From Ktedonobacter robiniae (GTDB lineage Bacteria > Chloroflexota > Ktedonobacteria > Ktedonobacterales > Ktedonobacteraceae), in assembly GCF_016587375.1 (NCBI RefSeq), contig NZ_BNJG01000001.1, positions 2,542,001-2,606,000 on the forward strand: a DNA stretch of 64,000 bases, in the 5' to 3' direction. The notes under the pieces are model-generated. The model was given only the letters and a program-made list of their open reading frames with translations. It ran no database searches and was not told the DNA's origin. Made by a program: the position numbers and the translations under genes. Position 1 is the first letter of the stretch. Each line of letters opens with the position of its first letter. Below are positions 1 to 8,488 of this stretch, one piece after another.

Positions 1-891
1 GATGCGTGGCGCGATGGCGAAGGCAATATCGCGCTCGCGAATATGCCCCATCTGGAGTGTAGAGCGCCGGACCAGTTCGAGCAGGCCGGGCTTCTGAGTA
101 CGATTGAGTTTACGCAGGCCCAGGCGCGTGAGGGTATGATTCTCGCCGAGCAAGGGAGCGATGTCGGCGACGGTACCAATCGCGACCAGGTCAAGCAGGT
201 CTTGCGCATCCTCTACAGGGCGCCTATATGCTCGGTAGAGGGCCTGTACCAGTTTAAAGGCTATCCCAGCCCCGCAGAGGTAACGCTCGCCGTATTCGCA
301 GTCTGGGCGCCAGGGATTGACCATGGCATAGGTGCGAGGCAATTCTTCGGGTGGGCGGTGGTGATCGGTAATAATGACATCGATGCCCAGCGTACGCGCA
401 TACTCCACTTGCTCTACATCCGAGCTGGCGCAATCGGTAGTAATGATGAGCGTGGTGCCGCGTGCTTTAAGCATATCCAGGGCATGGAGGTTGAGTCCAC
501 AGCCATCATTGAGGCGGTGAGGAATATGAAAGCTGAGTGGCGCCTCAGGATGTTTGAGGGTGCGTAGCGCGCGGTAGAGGAGCGCTGAGGAGGTTACGCC
601 ATCGGCGTCGTAGTCGCCATAGACTGTGATATGCTCGTGCTCCGCCAAGGCCTGTTGAATGCGTGTGACAGCCCGGTCCATGTCGATCAGCTTGCTAGGA
701 TCGAGCAGGTTCTCATAGCGGGCCTCCAGGAAGGAGCGCATTTCGGATGTTTCTTCTATGCCGCGATTATAGAGCAGTTGAGCGCGAATGCGTTCATACT
801 GTGTACGTGTGCCGAGTTGTTTAAATTGTTCGGCGCTTAGCTGGGGAAAGACATCCCAGGTGGAAGAGGAAAAATTTGCCGATGATGCCAT
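1..891 (-). CDS. recJ: Single-stranded-DNA exonuclease RecJ, N-terminal part (cut by window edge)
   Basis: RecJ degrades single-stranded DNA 5' to 3' in recombination and mismatch repair. The 297 residues visible start at an ATG at 891 with GGGAGG just upstream and run off the left edge. The DHH phosphoesterase signature is clear: DYDADG at residues about 93-98, TTDC near 151-154 and DHH at about 176-178, all metal ligands of the catalytic core. The DHHA1 and OB-fold parts would lie outside the window. It begins 19 bases after the stop of hemW on the same strand, so it is probably the last visible gene of the ppiC-hemW-recJ run. The identification is firm; only the C-terminus is missing. Confidence 0.93.
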   Translation of the reverse strand, partial: MASSANFSSSTWDVFPQLSAEQFKQLGTRTQYERIRAQLLYNRGIEETSEMRSFLEARYENLLDPSKLIDMDRAVTRIQQALAEHEHITVYGDYDADGVTSSALLYRALRTLKHPEAPLSFHIPHRLNDGCGLNLHALDMLKARGTTLIITTDCASSDVEQVEYARTLGIDVIITDHHRPPEELPRTYAMVNPWRPDCEYGERYLCGAGIAFKLVQALYRAYRRPVEDAQDLLDLVAIGTVADIAPLLGENHTLTRLGLRKLNRTQKPGLLELVRRSTLQMGHIRERDIAFAIAPRI

Positions 892-910
892 AGTGTCGCC
901 TCCCTTTCAG

Positions 911-2155
911 TTAGTCTGGCAGCAGGCGGAGAAAGACCTCGTTGCCAAGGAGGCGTCCGCGCTGGCTCAGGCGCAGCCAGTCGCCTACCTGTTCCAGTAG
1001 TCCCGCTTCGTCGACGATGTGCAGGCGATCCCCTACGAACTGGGCGAAAGGCTGGGCGAAGCGGCGTTCAAAGGTAGGTAGGTGCAGACCCATCGCGGTC
1101 CGTAGTCCCAGGAAAGCTGTTTCAGACATCGCCTGAGCCTGGTCTACCTCCTCGCTCTCGCTCTCTATGACGGGGATCTCATCGCGCTTGAGCCTTTTGA
1201 TGTATGCCTGCGGATCGCGCTCGTCGGTGTAGCGTTTCTTGCCAAAGAAGGAAGAGGCGCCAGCGCCCATGCCGATGTAGGGCAGATTCTGCCAGTAGGT
1301 CAGGTTATGGCGGCTATGGTGACCAGGGAGCGCCCAGTTAGAGATTTCGTAGTTGATATAGCCCGCGGCGCGCAGGCGCTCGTCGGCGTATTCATACATG
1401 TCCGCGCACAGGTCTTCGTCGCCCGGGGTGATGCGTTTCTCCGCGACCCACTGGTGGAAGGGGGTGCCCTCCTCGATGATAAGCGAGTAGAGGGAGAAAT
1501 GCTCTGGATGCAGATCGAGGGCGCGGTCAAGCGTTTCGCGCCAGTGTTGCATAGTCTGGTCGGGCAGGCCGAACATAAAGTCCAGGTTGATGGAGGTAAA
1601 GCCCGCGGCGCGCGCGAACTGGACGGCCTGGGTAATCTCGTCTGGATTATGGATACGTCCCAGCTTCTGCAAGAGCGCGGCGTCATAGCTCTGGGCGCCC
1701 ATGCTTAGTCGATTGATGCCTGCCTCGCGGATGCCGACAAGTTGCTCCTGGTAGAGGGTACCTGGATTGGCCTCCAGTGTGATCTCTGCCTCTGGATCAA
1801 GCGCGAAAGCCTGGCGGCAGGTGTCGAGCAGGCGTGTAATCTGAGCGACAGTTAATAAGCTGGGGGTGCCTCCGCCAAAGAAGACGGTGCGTGAGCGACG
1901 TGGAGTGCCATCAGGATGTCTTGCTTGCTGACCCGCCAGTTCTATTTCGTGCAGGAGTGCCCGCACATAGGGTTCGCGCAGGGGGAGGATACCGGCGTAG
2001 GTATTAAAGTCGCAGTAGTAACAGCGTGTATGGCAAAAGGGGATATGAAGATAGAGTGAGGCTGTCTCCAGGAGATCTTCAATGGGTTCGGTCCGTAGAA
2101 GCTCCTGGGGGAGGGAATCTCTCTGTTGGGTTGTAGTGGGTGCAAAGCTGGTCAT
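911..2155 (-). CDS. hemW: HemW-like radical SAM protein (oxygen-independent coproporphyrinogen III oxidase family)
   Basis: A radical SAM protein of the HemN/HemW family, 414 residues. The 4Fe-4S motif CHTRCYYC (C41, C45, C48) follows YLHIPF, and the SAM-binding GGGTPS lies near residues 94-99, both typical of HemW, a heme chaperone often misannotated as coproporphyrinogen oxidase. True HemN carries an extra N-terminal region that is absent here, which favours HemW. The frame is open back to 2209, but the ATG at 2155 has GAGGATGAG at good distance while the upstream ATG sits inside a hairpin without a ribosome site, so I chose 2155. It lies between a PpiC-type isomerase and recJ. Confidence 0.88.
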   Translation of the reverse strand: MTSFAPTTTQQRDSLPQELLRTEPIEDLLETASLYLHIPFCHTRCYYCDFNTYAGILPLREPYVRALLHEIELAGQQARHPDGTPRRSRTVFFGGGTPSLLTVAQITRLLDTCRQAFALDPEAEITLEANPGTLYQEQLVGIREAGINRLSMGAQSYDAALLQKLGRIHNPDEITQAVQFARAAGFTSINLDFMFGLPDQTMQHWRETLDRALDLHPEHFSLYSLIIEEGTPFHQWVAEKRITPGDEDLCADMYEYADERLRAAGYINYEISNWALPGHHSRHNLTYWQNLPYIGMGAGASSFFGKKRYTDERDPQAYIKRLKRDEIPVIESESEEVDQAQAMSETAFLGLRTAMGLHLPTFERRFAQPFAQFVGDRLHIVDEAGLLEQVGDWLRLSQRGRLLGNEVFLRLLPD

Positions 2156-2194
2156 AGTGAAAAGCTCATCCTCAACTGGCTTAGATAGCGCGAA

Positions 2195-2225
2195 GGGTCG
2201 ACCATCCATGGTGTCTGGTCGACCC
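2195..2225 (-). terminator. 10-bp inverted repeat between ppiC-like gene and hemW
   Basis: GGGTCGACCA and TGGTCGACCC form a perfect 10-bp stem with an 11-base loop. A second short inverted repeat (GCTCGTGC/GCACGAGC, about 2228-2260) lies beside it. No strong T run follows, so this may attenuate or stabilise the transcript instead of fully ending it. Confidence 0.4.
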
Positions 2226-2295
2226 AGGCTCGTGCGGGTGCGCTATGAGCGCCTGCACGAGCGCGAGACAGTGGTATGGTATACAAAGTTACTGG

Positions 2296-3765
2296 CTATT
2301 GGCCGCTTGTGGGATCCTGCCCAGGCAGGCCACTGGGCAGGCCAGTGCCTGAACCATTCTGGTTCTGCTGTGCAGGCGGAGAAACAGGAACGCTAGAGGG
2401 CAGATTCGACGCATCGAGAATCGTATCGATATCGGTGGCCGTAATCTTCGAGCCGAGAAGCGCTTTCTGCTTCACAAGCCAGAGGTCTAAGGCGCTGCCC
2501 TTGAGCGATTGCAGCTTGGCGCTATCGACGGCGCGTGACTGCTGGATCCCTGTAATCTGCACGATGTGGAAGGCGCCCGCATCGGAGATGATAGGACTGA
2601 GCTCATTGACTTTGCGCTGTGAAGCGAAGAGCCAATTATCGACAACGCCCCCGACTTTTTGTGCGTAGTCTAGTGAGTACTGGCCGTTGACCAGCCAGCC
2701 GAAGTCGCCACCTTTAGTATTGGTGTTGACGTCCTTGGACATATCCTTCGCCACTTTAGCGAAGTCCTCCCCCTTATGCAGGCGGTCGAGAGCCTTCTGC
2801 GCATCGGCCTGGGTATCCAGGGTTATGCCACGTGCCTGGACCTGGTAGGCGGGAGTGGTGTACTGTCCGGCCAGGTATTTCTGCATATTATCGCGGCGGA
2901 CCTTGATGGTAATCATATCGTGGATATCCTGATCGCTGACATTGTCGCTGCTCAGGAATTGTGAGTAGCCGCCATTGGAAGACGCGGTATCGGCCTTGAA
3001 GGCATTGAAAGCCTGAGTAATAGTGTTGGGTGTTGGATCGATCTGAGTGCGTACATTCGCGCCCTGGTTGGCCTCCCACTGGCGAATCATGGCGTCTTGC
3101 TGGAGCCAGTCGGAGCTATCATTGGCGACTTGCGACTGGGTATAGAGTTGCTTCGCGTTGGGAATCTGGTTTTGCAGGATATCGTTGGACTGGACATCCA
3201 GAGTATCTTTTTTCGTCTGTGTATCCTTCACCTTGGCCTGGGCGTCGGTGACCTGTTTGGTCAGGGCATCATGCTGGTCCTTCTGGTCGGCGGGCAGGGC
3301 CTTGATCTGCTTATTCAGGTCATCGATCTGCTTATTGGTCGAGTCGATGGTCTTTTGCAGATCTGATGATTGCTTGGTGAGGGAATCGCCCTGTTTGGTG
3401 AGATTATTGATGCTATTCAGGCGCATCTGGGCCTGAAGTGCGGCCATCTTGCGGAAGTTCGCCAGCGGGATATTCTCACCATTAACGGAGGTGATGGTGT
3501 GATTAGGAATGATAACGTTGATATTAACCCATGAAAAGACGACTGTGCCCACGATAGTGAGGGCGATGAGAGCGGCAAGGACCCAAATAGCACGACGTTG
3601 TAGACGTGTTTTTTCGGTGCGAGAAAGGTGGCCTCCCCAACCAAAAATTAAGGGTGTTCCATCGCGCCGGGCCTCGACATGAGCTGTCTGTTTCGCGTAT
3701 TTGCGGCTTCTTGCAGGGCGCGTGTTTTTTGTTTTCTCGGGGCGACGCGCTGTTTGACTGTTCAT
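2296..3765 (-). CDS. Membrane-anchored peptidyl-prolyl isomerase, SurA/PpiC (parvulin) type
   Basis: A 489-residue protein with a basic N-terminus, one membrane segment (hydrophobic stretch ending in VVFSWV, about residues 75-95) and a large external part. The middle is an Asn/Gln/Lys/Asp-rich coiled coil (repeated DLQKTIDS/DDLNKQ-like heptads). The C-terminal half holds a parvulin domain with GEDFAKVAKDMS and the GGDFGWL loop. Such proteins assist folding of exported proteins outside the membrane. The tail is rich in Pro, Ser, Gly and Gln. The ATG at 3765 has CTGGAGG upstream; a longer frame back to 3885 has none and crosses the rpsR terminator. The number and arrangement of SurA-N segments were not resolved. 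Confidence 0.85.
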   Translation of the reverse strand: MNSQTARRPEKTKNTRPARSRKYAKQTAHVEARRDGTPLIFGWGGHLSRTEKTRLQRRAIWVLAALIALTIVGTVVFSWVNINVIIPNHTITSVNGENIPLANFRKMAALQAQMRLNSINNLTKQGDSLTKQSSDLQKTIDSTNKQIDDLNKQIKALPADQKDQHDALTKQVTDAQAKVKDTQTKKDTLDVQSNDILQNQIPNAKQLYTQSQVANDSSDWLQQDAMIRQWEANQGANVRTQIDPTPNTITQAFNAFKADTASSNGGYSQFLSSDNVSDQDIHDMITIKVRRDNMQKYLAGQYTTPAYQVQARGITLDTQADAQKALDRLHKGEDFAKVAKDMSKDVNTNTKGGDFGWLVNGQYSLDYAQKVGGVVDNWLFASQRKVNELSPIISDAGAFHIVQITGIQQSRAVDSAKLQSLKGSALDLWLVKQKALLGSKITATDIDTILDASNLPSSVPVSPPAQQNQNGSGTGLPSGLPGQDPTSGQ

Positions 3766-3851
3766 CAAAACCTCCAGTGAGGAAATCCAGCGGATATCCA
3801 GAACTGAACTACGAGGGAGAATTGGGAGTAAGGGATGAAGTTGGAATTTTA

Positions 3852-3888
3852 CATATGGGCCTCTCCTGTAAGAGGAAAGGCCCATATG
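3852..3888 (-). terminator. Hairpin terminator after rpsR
   Basis: CATATGGGCCT and AGGCCCATATG form an 11-bp stem directly after the rpsR stop, followed on the minus strand by a short run TAAAATT. It probably ends the rpsF-ssb-rpsR transcript, perhaps partially, because the isomerase gene follows on the same strand. Confidence 0.6.
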
Positions 3889-3899
3889 GCTACCACTGT

Positions 3900-4193
3900 T
3901 TACATTCCGCGAATGTGTTCGGCGGTATAAGGGAGCAGGGCCATGTAGCGGGCCTGCTTGATCGCTGTGCTCAAACCGCGCTGATGCTTGGCGCAGGTGC
4001 CGGTTTTGCGGCGCGGCTCGATCTTACCACGATCCGAGATGTAGCGCTTCATGAAGCGGCTGGCATCTTTATAGTCGATTTCACGAACATGATCGTGGCA
4101 GAACTGGCAAATTTTGCGGCGAGAGCCACGCTCTCCGCGTCCGCCCTCGCGTCGTGGGCGAGGGGCGGAGGTAGAATCAGTACGTCTCTGCAC
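3900..4193 (-). CDS. rpsR: 30S ribosomal protein S18
   Basis: Ribosomal protein S18, 97 residues, binds the small subunit together with S6. The family core is obvious: [16 protein letters not shown], then [16 protein letters not shown], then the C-terminal [15 protein letters not shown]. The Arg/Gly-rich N-terminal tail of about 25 residues is somewhat longer than in Escherichia coli S18. Two Cys in CQFC and a later TCAKHQ suggest a zinc-binding (C+) form. It is the last gene of the rpsF-ssb-rpsR cluster, 21 bases after ssb. Confidence 0.97.
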   Translation of the reverse strand: MQRRTDSTSAPRPRREGGRGERGSRRKICQFCHDHVREIDYKDASRFMKRYISDRGKIEPRRKTGTCAKHQRGLSTAIKQARYMALLPYTAEHIRGM

Positions 4194-4214
4194 TGATAGT
4201 CTCCTTCTATCTGA

Positions 4215-4622
4215 CTAGAAGGGATGATCGCCTAAGTCTCCCAGGTCGTCGTCGAAGTTTCCTCCGCCAACGCTAGCAGGGGCGGCACCAGGCTGTTGAT
4301 TTTTTGGCGTAAGCATCTCCATATCTGTGACACTGACCTCGACAGCCAAACGCTCAGCGCCAGTCTTGTCCGTGTATTTACGCTGGACAAGACGACCTTC
4401 AATGAAGACTTTTGAGCCTTTATGAAGGTACTGGCTACACGTTTCGGCGAGTTGACGCCAGGCGACGATATTAAACCAATCAGTTTCACGTTCGCGTTCA
4501 CCACTGCTATTGCGCGTGGGACGACTGACCGCCAGGCTGAACTTGGTGATAGCGGTGCCATCTTGAAGGTAGCTCATCTCCGGGTCGCGACCCAGGTTAC
4601 CAATCAACATAATTTTGTTCAT
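4215..4622 (-). CDS. ssb: Single-stranded DNA-binding protein
   Basis: SSB, 135 residues, coats single-stranded DNA and recruits repair and replication proteins. The OB fold starts MNKIMLIGNLGRDPEM and contains WFNIVAWRQLAE, KVFIEGRLV and TDMEML. A short Gly/Ala linker leads to the acidic tail ending DLGDHPF, a variant of the DDDIPF tip that binds partner proteins. Its position between rpsF and rpsR is the classic bacterial arrangement. A good ribosome site (AGGATTTG) precedes the ATG at 4622. Confidence 0.97.
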   Translation of the reverse strand: MNKIMLIGNLGRDPEMSYLQDGTAITKFSLAVSRPTRNSSGERERETDWFNIVAWRQLAETCSQYLHKGSKVFIEGRLVQRKYTDKTGAERLAVEVSVTDMEMLTPKNQQPGAAPASVGGGNFDDDLGDLGDHPF

Positions 4623-4704
4623 GTCTCAAACAAATCCTTTCGCCCGTAAAACTGCCCTGACCTATGATTGAGAGTTAGAACGAACATGCCCTGACATGTG
4701 ACAA

Positions 4705-5217
4705 CTAAGCCTCAACAGACTCCTCAGAGCTGGGGGGGACGGGTCCCTCCTCGGATGCAGTAGCGGGGCTGCTCTCGGTGCTGGCCTCGGCAGTAGCGAC
4801 CTCGGGGGTCTCCTGCTCGCTGGTCGGCGCCTCACCCTCGCTGGCGGGAGCGGCGGCAGCGGCGGCGGCAGCCTCGGCTGCACGTGCCTCGCGGGCCTCA
4901 CGATCCTCGCGCTCCTTCTGCACTGCTTTGGGGTCACGTTTCTTGGTCATATAACGAAGGACAGACTCCGAAACCTTGAGCGTACGCTCGATTTCGGCTA
5001 CCGTCTCCGGGGTCAGGATCATATCAATGAATACATAAATGCCGTCGCGGTGTCGCTCGATAGGATAAGCGAGACGCCGACGTCCCCAATTATTCACCTT
5101 TACAATCTGACCGCCATAATTTGCGACGATCTGTTCGACACGATCCAGAATGGCGCGTGTCTCCTCTTCGCTGACTTCGGGGTTGAGAATGAAAGCCAGT
5201 TCATAATCTCTTCTCAC
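4705..5217 (-). CDS. rpsF: 30S ribosomal protein S6 with long acidic/Ala-rich tail
   Basis: Ribosomal protein S6, 170 residues against about 95-135 in most bacteria. The globular domain spans residues 1-95 (YELAFILNPEVSEEETRAIL, WGRRRLAYPIERHRDGIYV). From about residue 100 it continues as a charged helix and then a low-complexity tail of Ala, Glu, Ser, Pro and Thr. Part of the gene (about 4850-4880) is a GCC/GCG alanine repeat that could slip. The start at 5217 has GGAAGGAGGGGG upstream. First gene of the rpsF-ssb-rpsR operon. Confidence 0.95.
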   Translation of the reverse strand: MRRDYELAFILNPEVSEEETRAILDRVEQIVANYGGQIVKVNNWGRRRLAYPIERHRDGIYVFIDMILTPETVAEIERTLKVSESVLRYMTKKRDPKAVQKEREDREAREARAAEAAAAAAAAPASEGEAPTSEQETPEVATAEASTESSPATASEEGPVPPSSEESVEA

Positions 5218-5443
5218 GAAGCCCCCTCCTTCCTGTGGGTTCGACCCTGGTCAGGTATTTTTTCTGCCAGGGCTAGGTGGAGCATCAATTCCAGTTGAAC
5301 GATGCAAGTGACAGATGCCGCGCACGAATTGGCGGCTTATAACAAATTGTCCCACGCTCAAGCGTGGGAGCGACATCCACTGCCATCAAGACGGGTATCT
5401 GTAGGTAACAGGTACCAGCAACGGCTATTGTGGGCATCAGTAC
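5218..5443 (-). promoter_or_regulatory. Long 5' leader of rpsF with hairpins
   Basis: About 225 bases separate the promoter from rpsF. On the minus strand the leader holds a strong hairpin CCCACGC-TTGA-GCGTGGG (5351-5368) and a second inverted repeat CCCTGG/CCAGGG around 5242-5273. S6 (with S18) is known to autoregulate through leader RNA in several bacteria; a leader of this size in this place could do the same, but I did not confirm the S6-S18 binding motif. Confidence 0.35.
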
Positions 5444-5449
5444 CACGCT

Positions 5450-5478
5450 ATTATAACATTGTTCATTCTAACTGACAA
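5450..5478 (-). promoter_or_regulatory. Sigma-70-type promoter of the rpsF operon
   Basis: Read on the minus strand: TTGTCA (5478-5473), exactly 17 bases, then TATAAT (5455-5450). This is a near-consensus housekeeping promoter facing rpsF. The divergent glycosyltransferase-like gene starts about 170 bases away on the other side. Confidence 0.75.
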
Positions 5479-5649
5479 TAGAGTCGGGCAAGTGACTCTT
5501 TGTATCTACCTATTCTTTTTATACACCCCAAATCTGGCAAAGCGGAAAGAAAAGTGGGGAGTTTTTGGCGTTTATTTCCAATGTACGCCAAATTCATGTT
5601 TTGGGTTTGTGTGCTCTGATCAGTACTTTTCATATGGTAAGGATTGGCT

Positions 5650-7407
5650 ATGTCACAGCGAGCACCCCATAGAGGGATGACTTCAACTTATACACAAGAG
5701 CGTGAGTTTATTGAGTCGTTGCCTACTACTCCTGGTATAACGCGTATGCGCAGGTATGCTCAGGCTCTGCTAAAGGGGGAGCGTCCTCCTGGCCTTGGGC
5801 GCTGGCTTTTGAGCTTGTATGGCCTGGGTGCTGGATTGGGCCTCTGCCTGGTCGCGCTCTACCCATCCTGGCTTCGCCTGGGCTTTGCGCCTATGCAGGC
5901 TAGCCTGGCGACGCTCTGGCCCTGGCTTTATGGTATCTATCACCTTCTGGATGAGAGGCTCCCACTAGATGCTGGCTGGTGGCAGGGGCTGATGTTCCTG
6001 CTCGCACTGCTGGTACAGGCGCTGCTCTGGCGCTGGAGCGTGCGAGCGGCACGCTACCAGGATCGTGCTGCTCAAGGTATTCTGCTTGGTAGCATCGTTG
6101 GTTGGGCTGCCCTCTTTGTCGTGCTGATGCTCTTGGCACCGCTGGGCAGCAGCCTTCTGGCCAGCGATATCTTGCATTCAAGTTTATATGGGCGCTTGAT
6201 AGTTCTCTACGCGGTAAATCCTTATCTTGTGAGTCCACAGATGTTTCCTCAAGACGTGGCTGTCATGGGGCTAGGGGGGCATCTCACCCCTGCAGCAGCG
6301 TATGGCCCGGCATGGCTAGATATAAATTTACTACTCACACTGGTGGCGCGGGAGCATGTGGGATGGCAGGTGCTGGGTTTGCGCTTGCTTGGGAGCGTGA
6401 CTTACTTCTTGACGATAGCCCTGCTCTGGCAGCTGACGAAGCACCTGAAGCCAGAATGGCGGATTTCGGCCGTGCTACTATATGCCTGGAATCCCCTGGT
6501 ACTGGCACTGGGTATCGCGCAGATGCATGTGGAGATCGTGGTAATTTGCCTGCTATGCGTTGTGCTCTGGTGCTGGTTGCGCGGGGCTTTGCTGGTTGGC
6601 TGGCTCTTTCTACTGCTGGCAATGCTGATGTATCCCCCCTGTGTCGTACTGCTCCCGCTCTGTGCAGGCTTCTTTATCCGAGAGAACGCGCTACGGCATG
6701 CCTCGCGCTGGCGACGCCTTGGGCAGTGGACTCTGTTATGTGTGCTGAGCCTTTTTGCGCTGGGGCTTACCTATCTGCCGTATTGGCAAGGTTGGGGAGG
6801 AGGGGGTCTGCTCCAGCAGGGGCAGATGATCTTCTGGTCGCCAGAGGCGCATGCTTCATTGGAGGCGGGCCTGCTTGCACTTATCAGGGGCCATCCTGGC
6901 TGGGTTGCAGACATGTGGCAACCTTCGTGGTGGGTGGTGGGTGAGCTAGTAGTGATGGCATGCTTTCTTGGCTTTAGCCTCTGGCTGGCTCAGACGCTAG
7001 AACTACTCGCTTTTTGTGCGGCCTGGTTGCTATTATTGCTGGCTTATCTGCATCCTGTATATCGATCGGCAAGTTTGTTGCTGCCCCTGGTGTTATTGCT
7101 GTGTACCGGGAGCTGGCGTAGCCTGGCCTTACTCTTACTACTCCAGATTGGCGCGCTTGCCACGTATGACTATGGGCTACAGCAGCCCGGTTGGGAACTG
7201 GCTGGCTTGCTGGGTATCTGCCTCCCGTTTCTGCTCTGGGGATGGGGGCTCTGTATATGTGCAGCCTGGCGTATGGCACGCGCGCGTAGTGTTCCCGAGG
7301 AGCCGGTCAAGCCTCGGCGTGGGCTAAGCCGCTTTAGCAGCCGCCTTTCGCGCCCTGGCTGGCTCTCCAGGCCCTCTCTGCGCGGCTTCAAAAGAAATGT
7401 CACTTAA
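5650..7407 (+). CDS. Polytopic membrane protein, GT-C glycosyltransferase-like
   Basis: A 585-residue protein dominated by hydrophobic segments, roughly 10-13 membrane helices, with a short N-terminal cytosolic tail and a basic C-terminal tail rich in Arg and Ser. Motifs such as NPYLVSPQMF and YAWNPLVL after membrane helices resemble polyprenyl-phosphate-dependent (GT-C) mannosyltransferases, which add sugars outside the membrane; the usual acidic motif of the first loop is not obvious to me, so the activity is inferred. The ATG at 5650 follows TAAGGA at 6 bases; a TTG at 5644 and an ATG at 5677 are alternatives. It stands alone, divergent from rpsF. Confidence 0.6.
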   Translation: MSQRAPHRGMTSTYTQEREFIESLPTTPGITRMRRYAQALLKGERPPGLGRWLLSLYGLGAGLGLCLVALYPSWLRLGFAPMQASLATLWPWLYGIYHLLDERLPLDAGWWQGLMFLLALLVQALLWRWSVRAARYQDRAAQGILLGSIVGWAALFVVLMLLAPLGSSLLASDILHSSLYGRLIVLYAVNPYLVSPQMFPQDVAVMGLGGHLTPAAAYGPAWLDINLLLTLVAREHVGWQVLGLRLLGSVTYFLTIALLWQLTKHLKPEWRISAVLLYAWNPLVLALGIAQMHVEIVVICLLCVVLWCWLRGALLVGWLFLLLAMLMYPPCVVLLPLCAGFFIRENALRHASRWRRLGQWTLLCVLSLFALGLTYLPYWQGWGGGGLLQQGQMIFWSPEAHASLEAGLLALIRGHPGWVADMWQPSWWVVGELVVMACFLGFSLWLAQTLELLAFCAAWLLLLLAYLHPVYRSASLLLPLVLLLCTGSWRSLALLLLLQIGALATYDYGLQQPGWELAGLLGICLPFLLWGWGLCICAAWRMARARSVPEEPVKPRRGLSRFSSRLSRPGWLSRPSLRGFKRNVT

Positions 7408-7422
7408 AGGGAAGGCTGCATA

Positions 7423-7452
7423 TTGCGAAGAGAGAGCCAGTTATGCTATAAT
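7423..7452 (+). promoter_or_regulatory. Promoter of rpmI-rplT
   Basis: TTGCGA (7423-7428), 18 bases, TATAAT (7447-7452). It would give a leader of about 340 bases before rpmI. Confidence 0.6.
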
Positions 7453-7459
7453 CGTTCAC

Positions 7460-7797
7460 GCAAGCGGGGAATATCTCTTGAAAAAGGCTTCTCTGCGCCT
7501 TTGATGGAGTGCTTATTGCTTGAAAGGGCTGAAAAATTTAGCATTCAAGCATTGCGGGATACGTTATAGTACCGCCCTCTTCTGATGTAGGTGCCTTCGA
7601 TCCTCACGCTGTTGGCTGTTCTTGATATGAGAGCATGAGACTACAGAGAGAAAAGGTTGATGCGCTGCGTTAGCAATTGAGCGGCTGTTTTTGTGTGGGA
7701 AACACAGGCAGCCATGAGGATTGTGAAGAGGTATGGCTGCATAGAAAGCAGTTGCTCTCATTTATTGTCTACCCCGCCAGAAATGGAAAGAAGAGTC
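7460..7797 (+). promoter_or_regulatory. Long untranslated leader before rpmI-rplT
   Basis: No gene is apparent here. rpmI-rplT operons are commonly autoregulated by L20 binding to leader RNA, and infC is not present upstream. A small inverted repeat (CTGTTTTTGTGT/ACACAGGCAG, about 7684-7712) and AT-rich stretches are visible; I could not match the known L20 leader fold by eye. Confidence 0.3.
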
Positions 7798-8001
7798 ATG
7801 AAGCAGAAACTCAAAACACACAAAGCCATGGCCAAGCGGGTCCAGGTGACCGGCTCCGGCAAGTTCATGCGTCGTAAAGTGGCCATCAACCACCTGCGCA
7901 CCAACAAGTCCTCCCATTTCACTCAATCGGCCGACAAGAAGTTCCAGCTCGCGACAGCCGATACACGTCGTCTGAAGCGCTTGCTGCCTTACGCCTTCTA
8001 G
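7798..8001 (+). CDS. rpmI: 50S ribosomal protein L35
   Basis: L35, 67 residues, a small basic protein of the large subunit. MKQKLKTHKAMAKRVQVTGSG and the C-terminal DTRRLKRLLPYA are family hallmarks. The ATG at 7798 has GGAAAGAAGAG upstream. The frame is open further upstream but that part looks non-coding. It is 34 bases before rplT. Confidence 0.96.
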   Translation: MKQKLKTHKAMAKRVQVTGSGKFMRRKVAINHLRTNKSSHFTQSADKKFQLATADTRRLKRLLPYAF

Positions 8002-8035
8002 TTGTTGAGATTTAAACGGAGGATTCTAAAGAACT

Positions 8036-8401
8036 ATGCCAAGAGTAAAACGTGGCGTACCTGCCCACAAGAAGCATAAAAAACTTTTACAATTTGCGGA
8101 AGGCCACCGTGGTACACGCAAGCGCTTATTCCGCCCGGCGCATGAATCAGTCATGCGTTCAATGGCTTACATGTATCGCGACCGCCGTAACCGCAAGCGC
8201 GATATGCGTAGCCTCTGGATCACACGTATCAACGCCGCCGCGCGCATGCATGGCATTTCTTATAGCACTTTGATGCACGCCATTCATGTTGCCAACATCG
8301 ACGTCGACCGCAAGATTCTTGCCGAGATGGCTGTCAATGACATGGACGCCTTTAGCGCTGTGGTGAAGGCCGCGCTCGCGGCTGTCGAAGCCGCCAAGTA
8401 A
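8036..8401 (+). CDS. rplT: 50S ribosomal protein L20
   Basis: L20, 121 residues, needed for early large-subunit assembly. MPRVKRGVPAHKKHKKLL and the middle RDRRNRKRDMRSLWITRINAA are unmistakable. Length is normal. A GGAGG ribosome site (AACGGAGGATT) precedes the start. The gene is followed by an exceptionally long hairpin. Confidence 0.97.
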   Translation: MPRVKRGVPAHKKHKKLLQFAEGHRGTRKRLFRPAHESVMRSMAYMYRDRRNRKRDMRSLWITRINAAARMHGISYSTLMHAIHVANIDVDRKILAEMAVNDMDAFSAVVKAALAAVEAAK

Positions 8402-8409
8402 GGATTGCA

Positions 8410-8475
8410 GTAGTAGCGCAAAAGAATGCGCCGGAACCAGCGTGCTGGTTCCGGCGCATTCTTTTGCGCTACTAC
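8410..8475 (+). terminator. 31-bp perfect hairpin after rplT
   Basis: Two 31-base arms (8410-8440 and 8445-8475) pair without mismatch around the loop CGTG. No T run follows. It fills the gap between rplT and the rRNA methylase gene and ends 13 bases before the next start codon. Confidence 0.7.
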
Positions 8476-8488
8476 AGAGGGAAAAAAC

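Noticed and set aside
2156..2209. Longer start for hemW at 2209
   Set aside because: The upstream ATG sits in a hairpin loop and lacks a ribosome site, while 2155 has a good one.
5228..5250. GGTTCGACCC looked like a tRNA T-arm
   Set aside because: No acceptor, D or anticodon stems can be drawn around it; it is part of the rpsF leader.
6102..6944. A 280-codon frame overlapping the glycosyltransferase-like gene
   Set aside because: Different frame of the same strand, rich in Cys/Gly/Ala without membrane pattern or ribosome site; the other frame is a continuous membrane protein.
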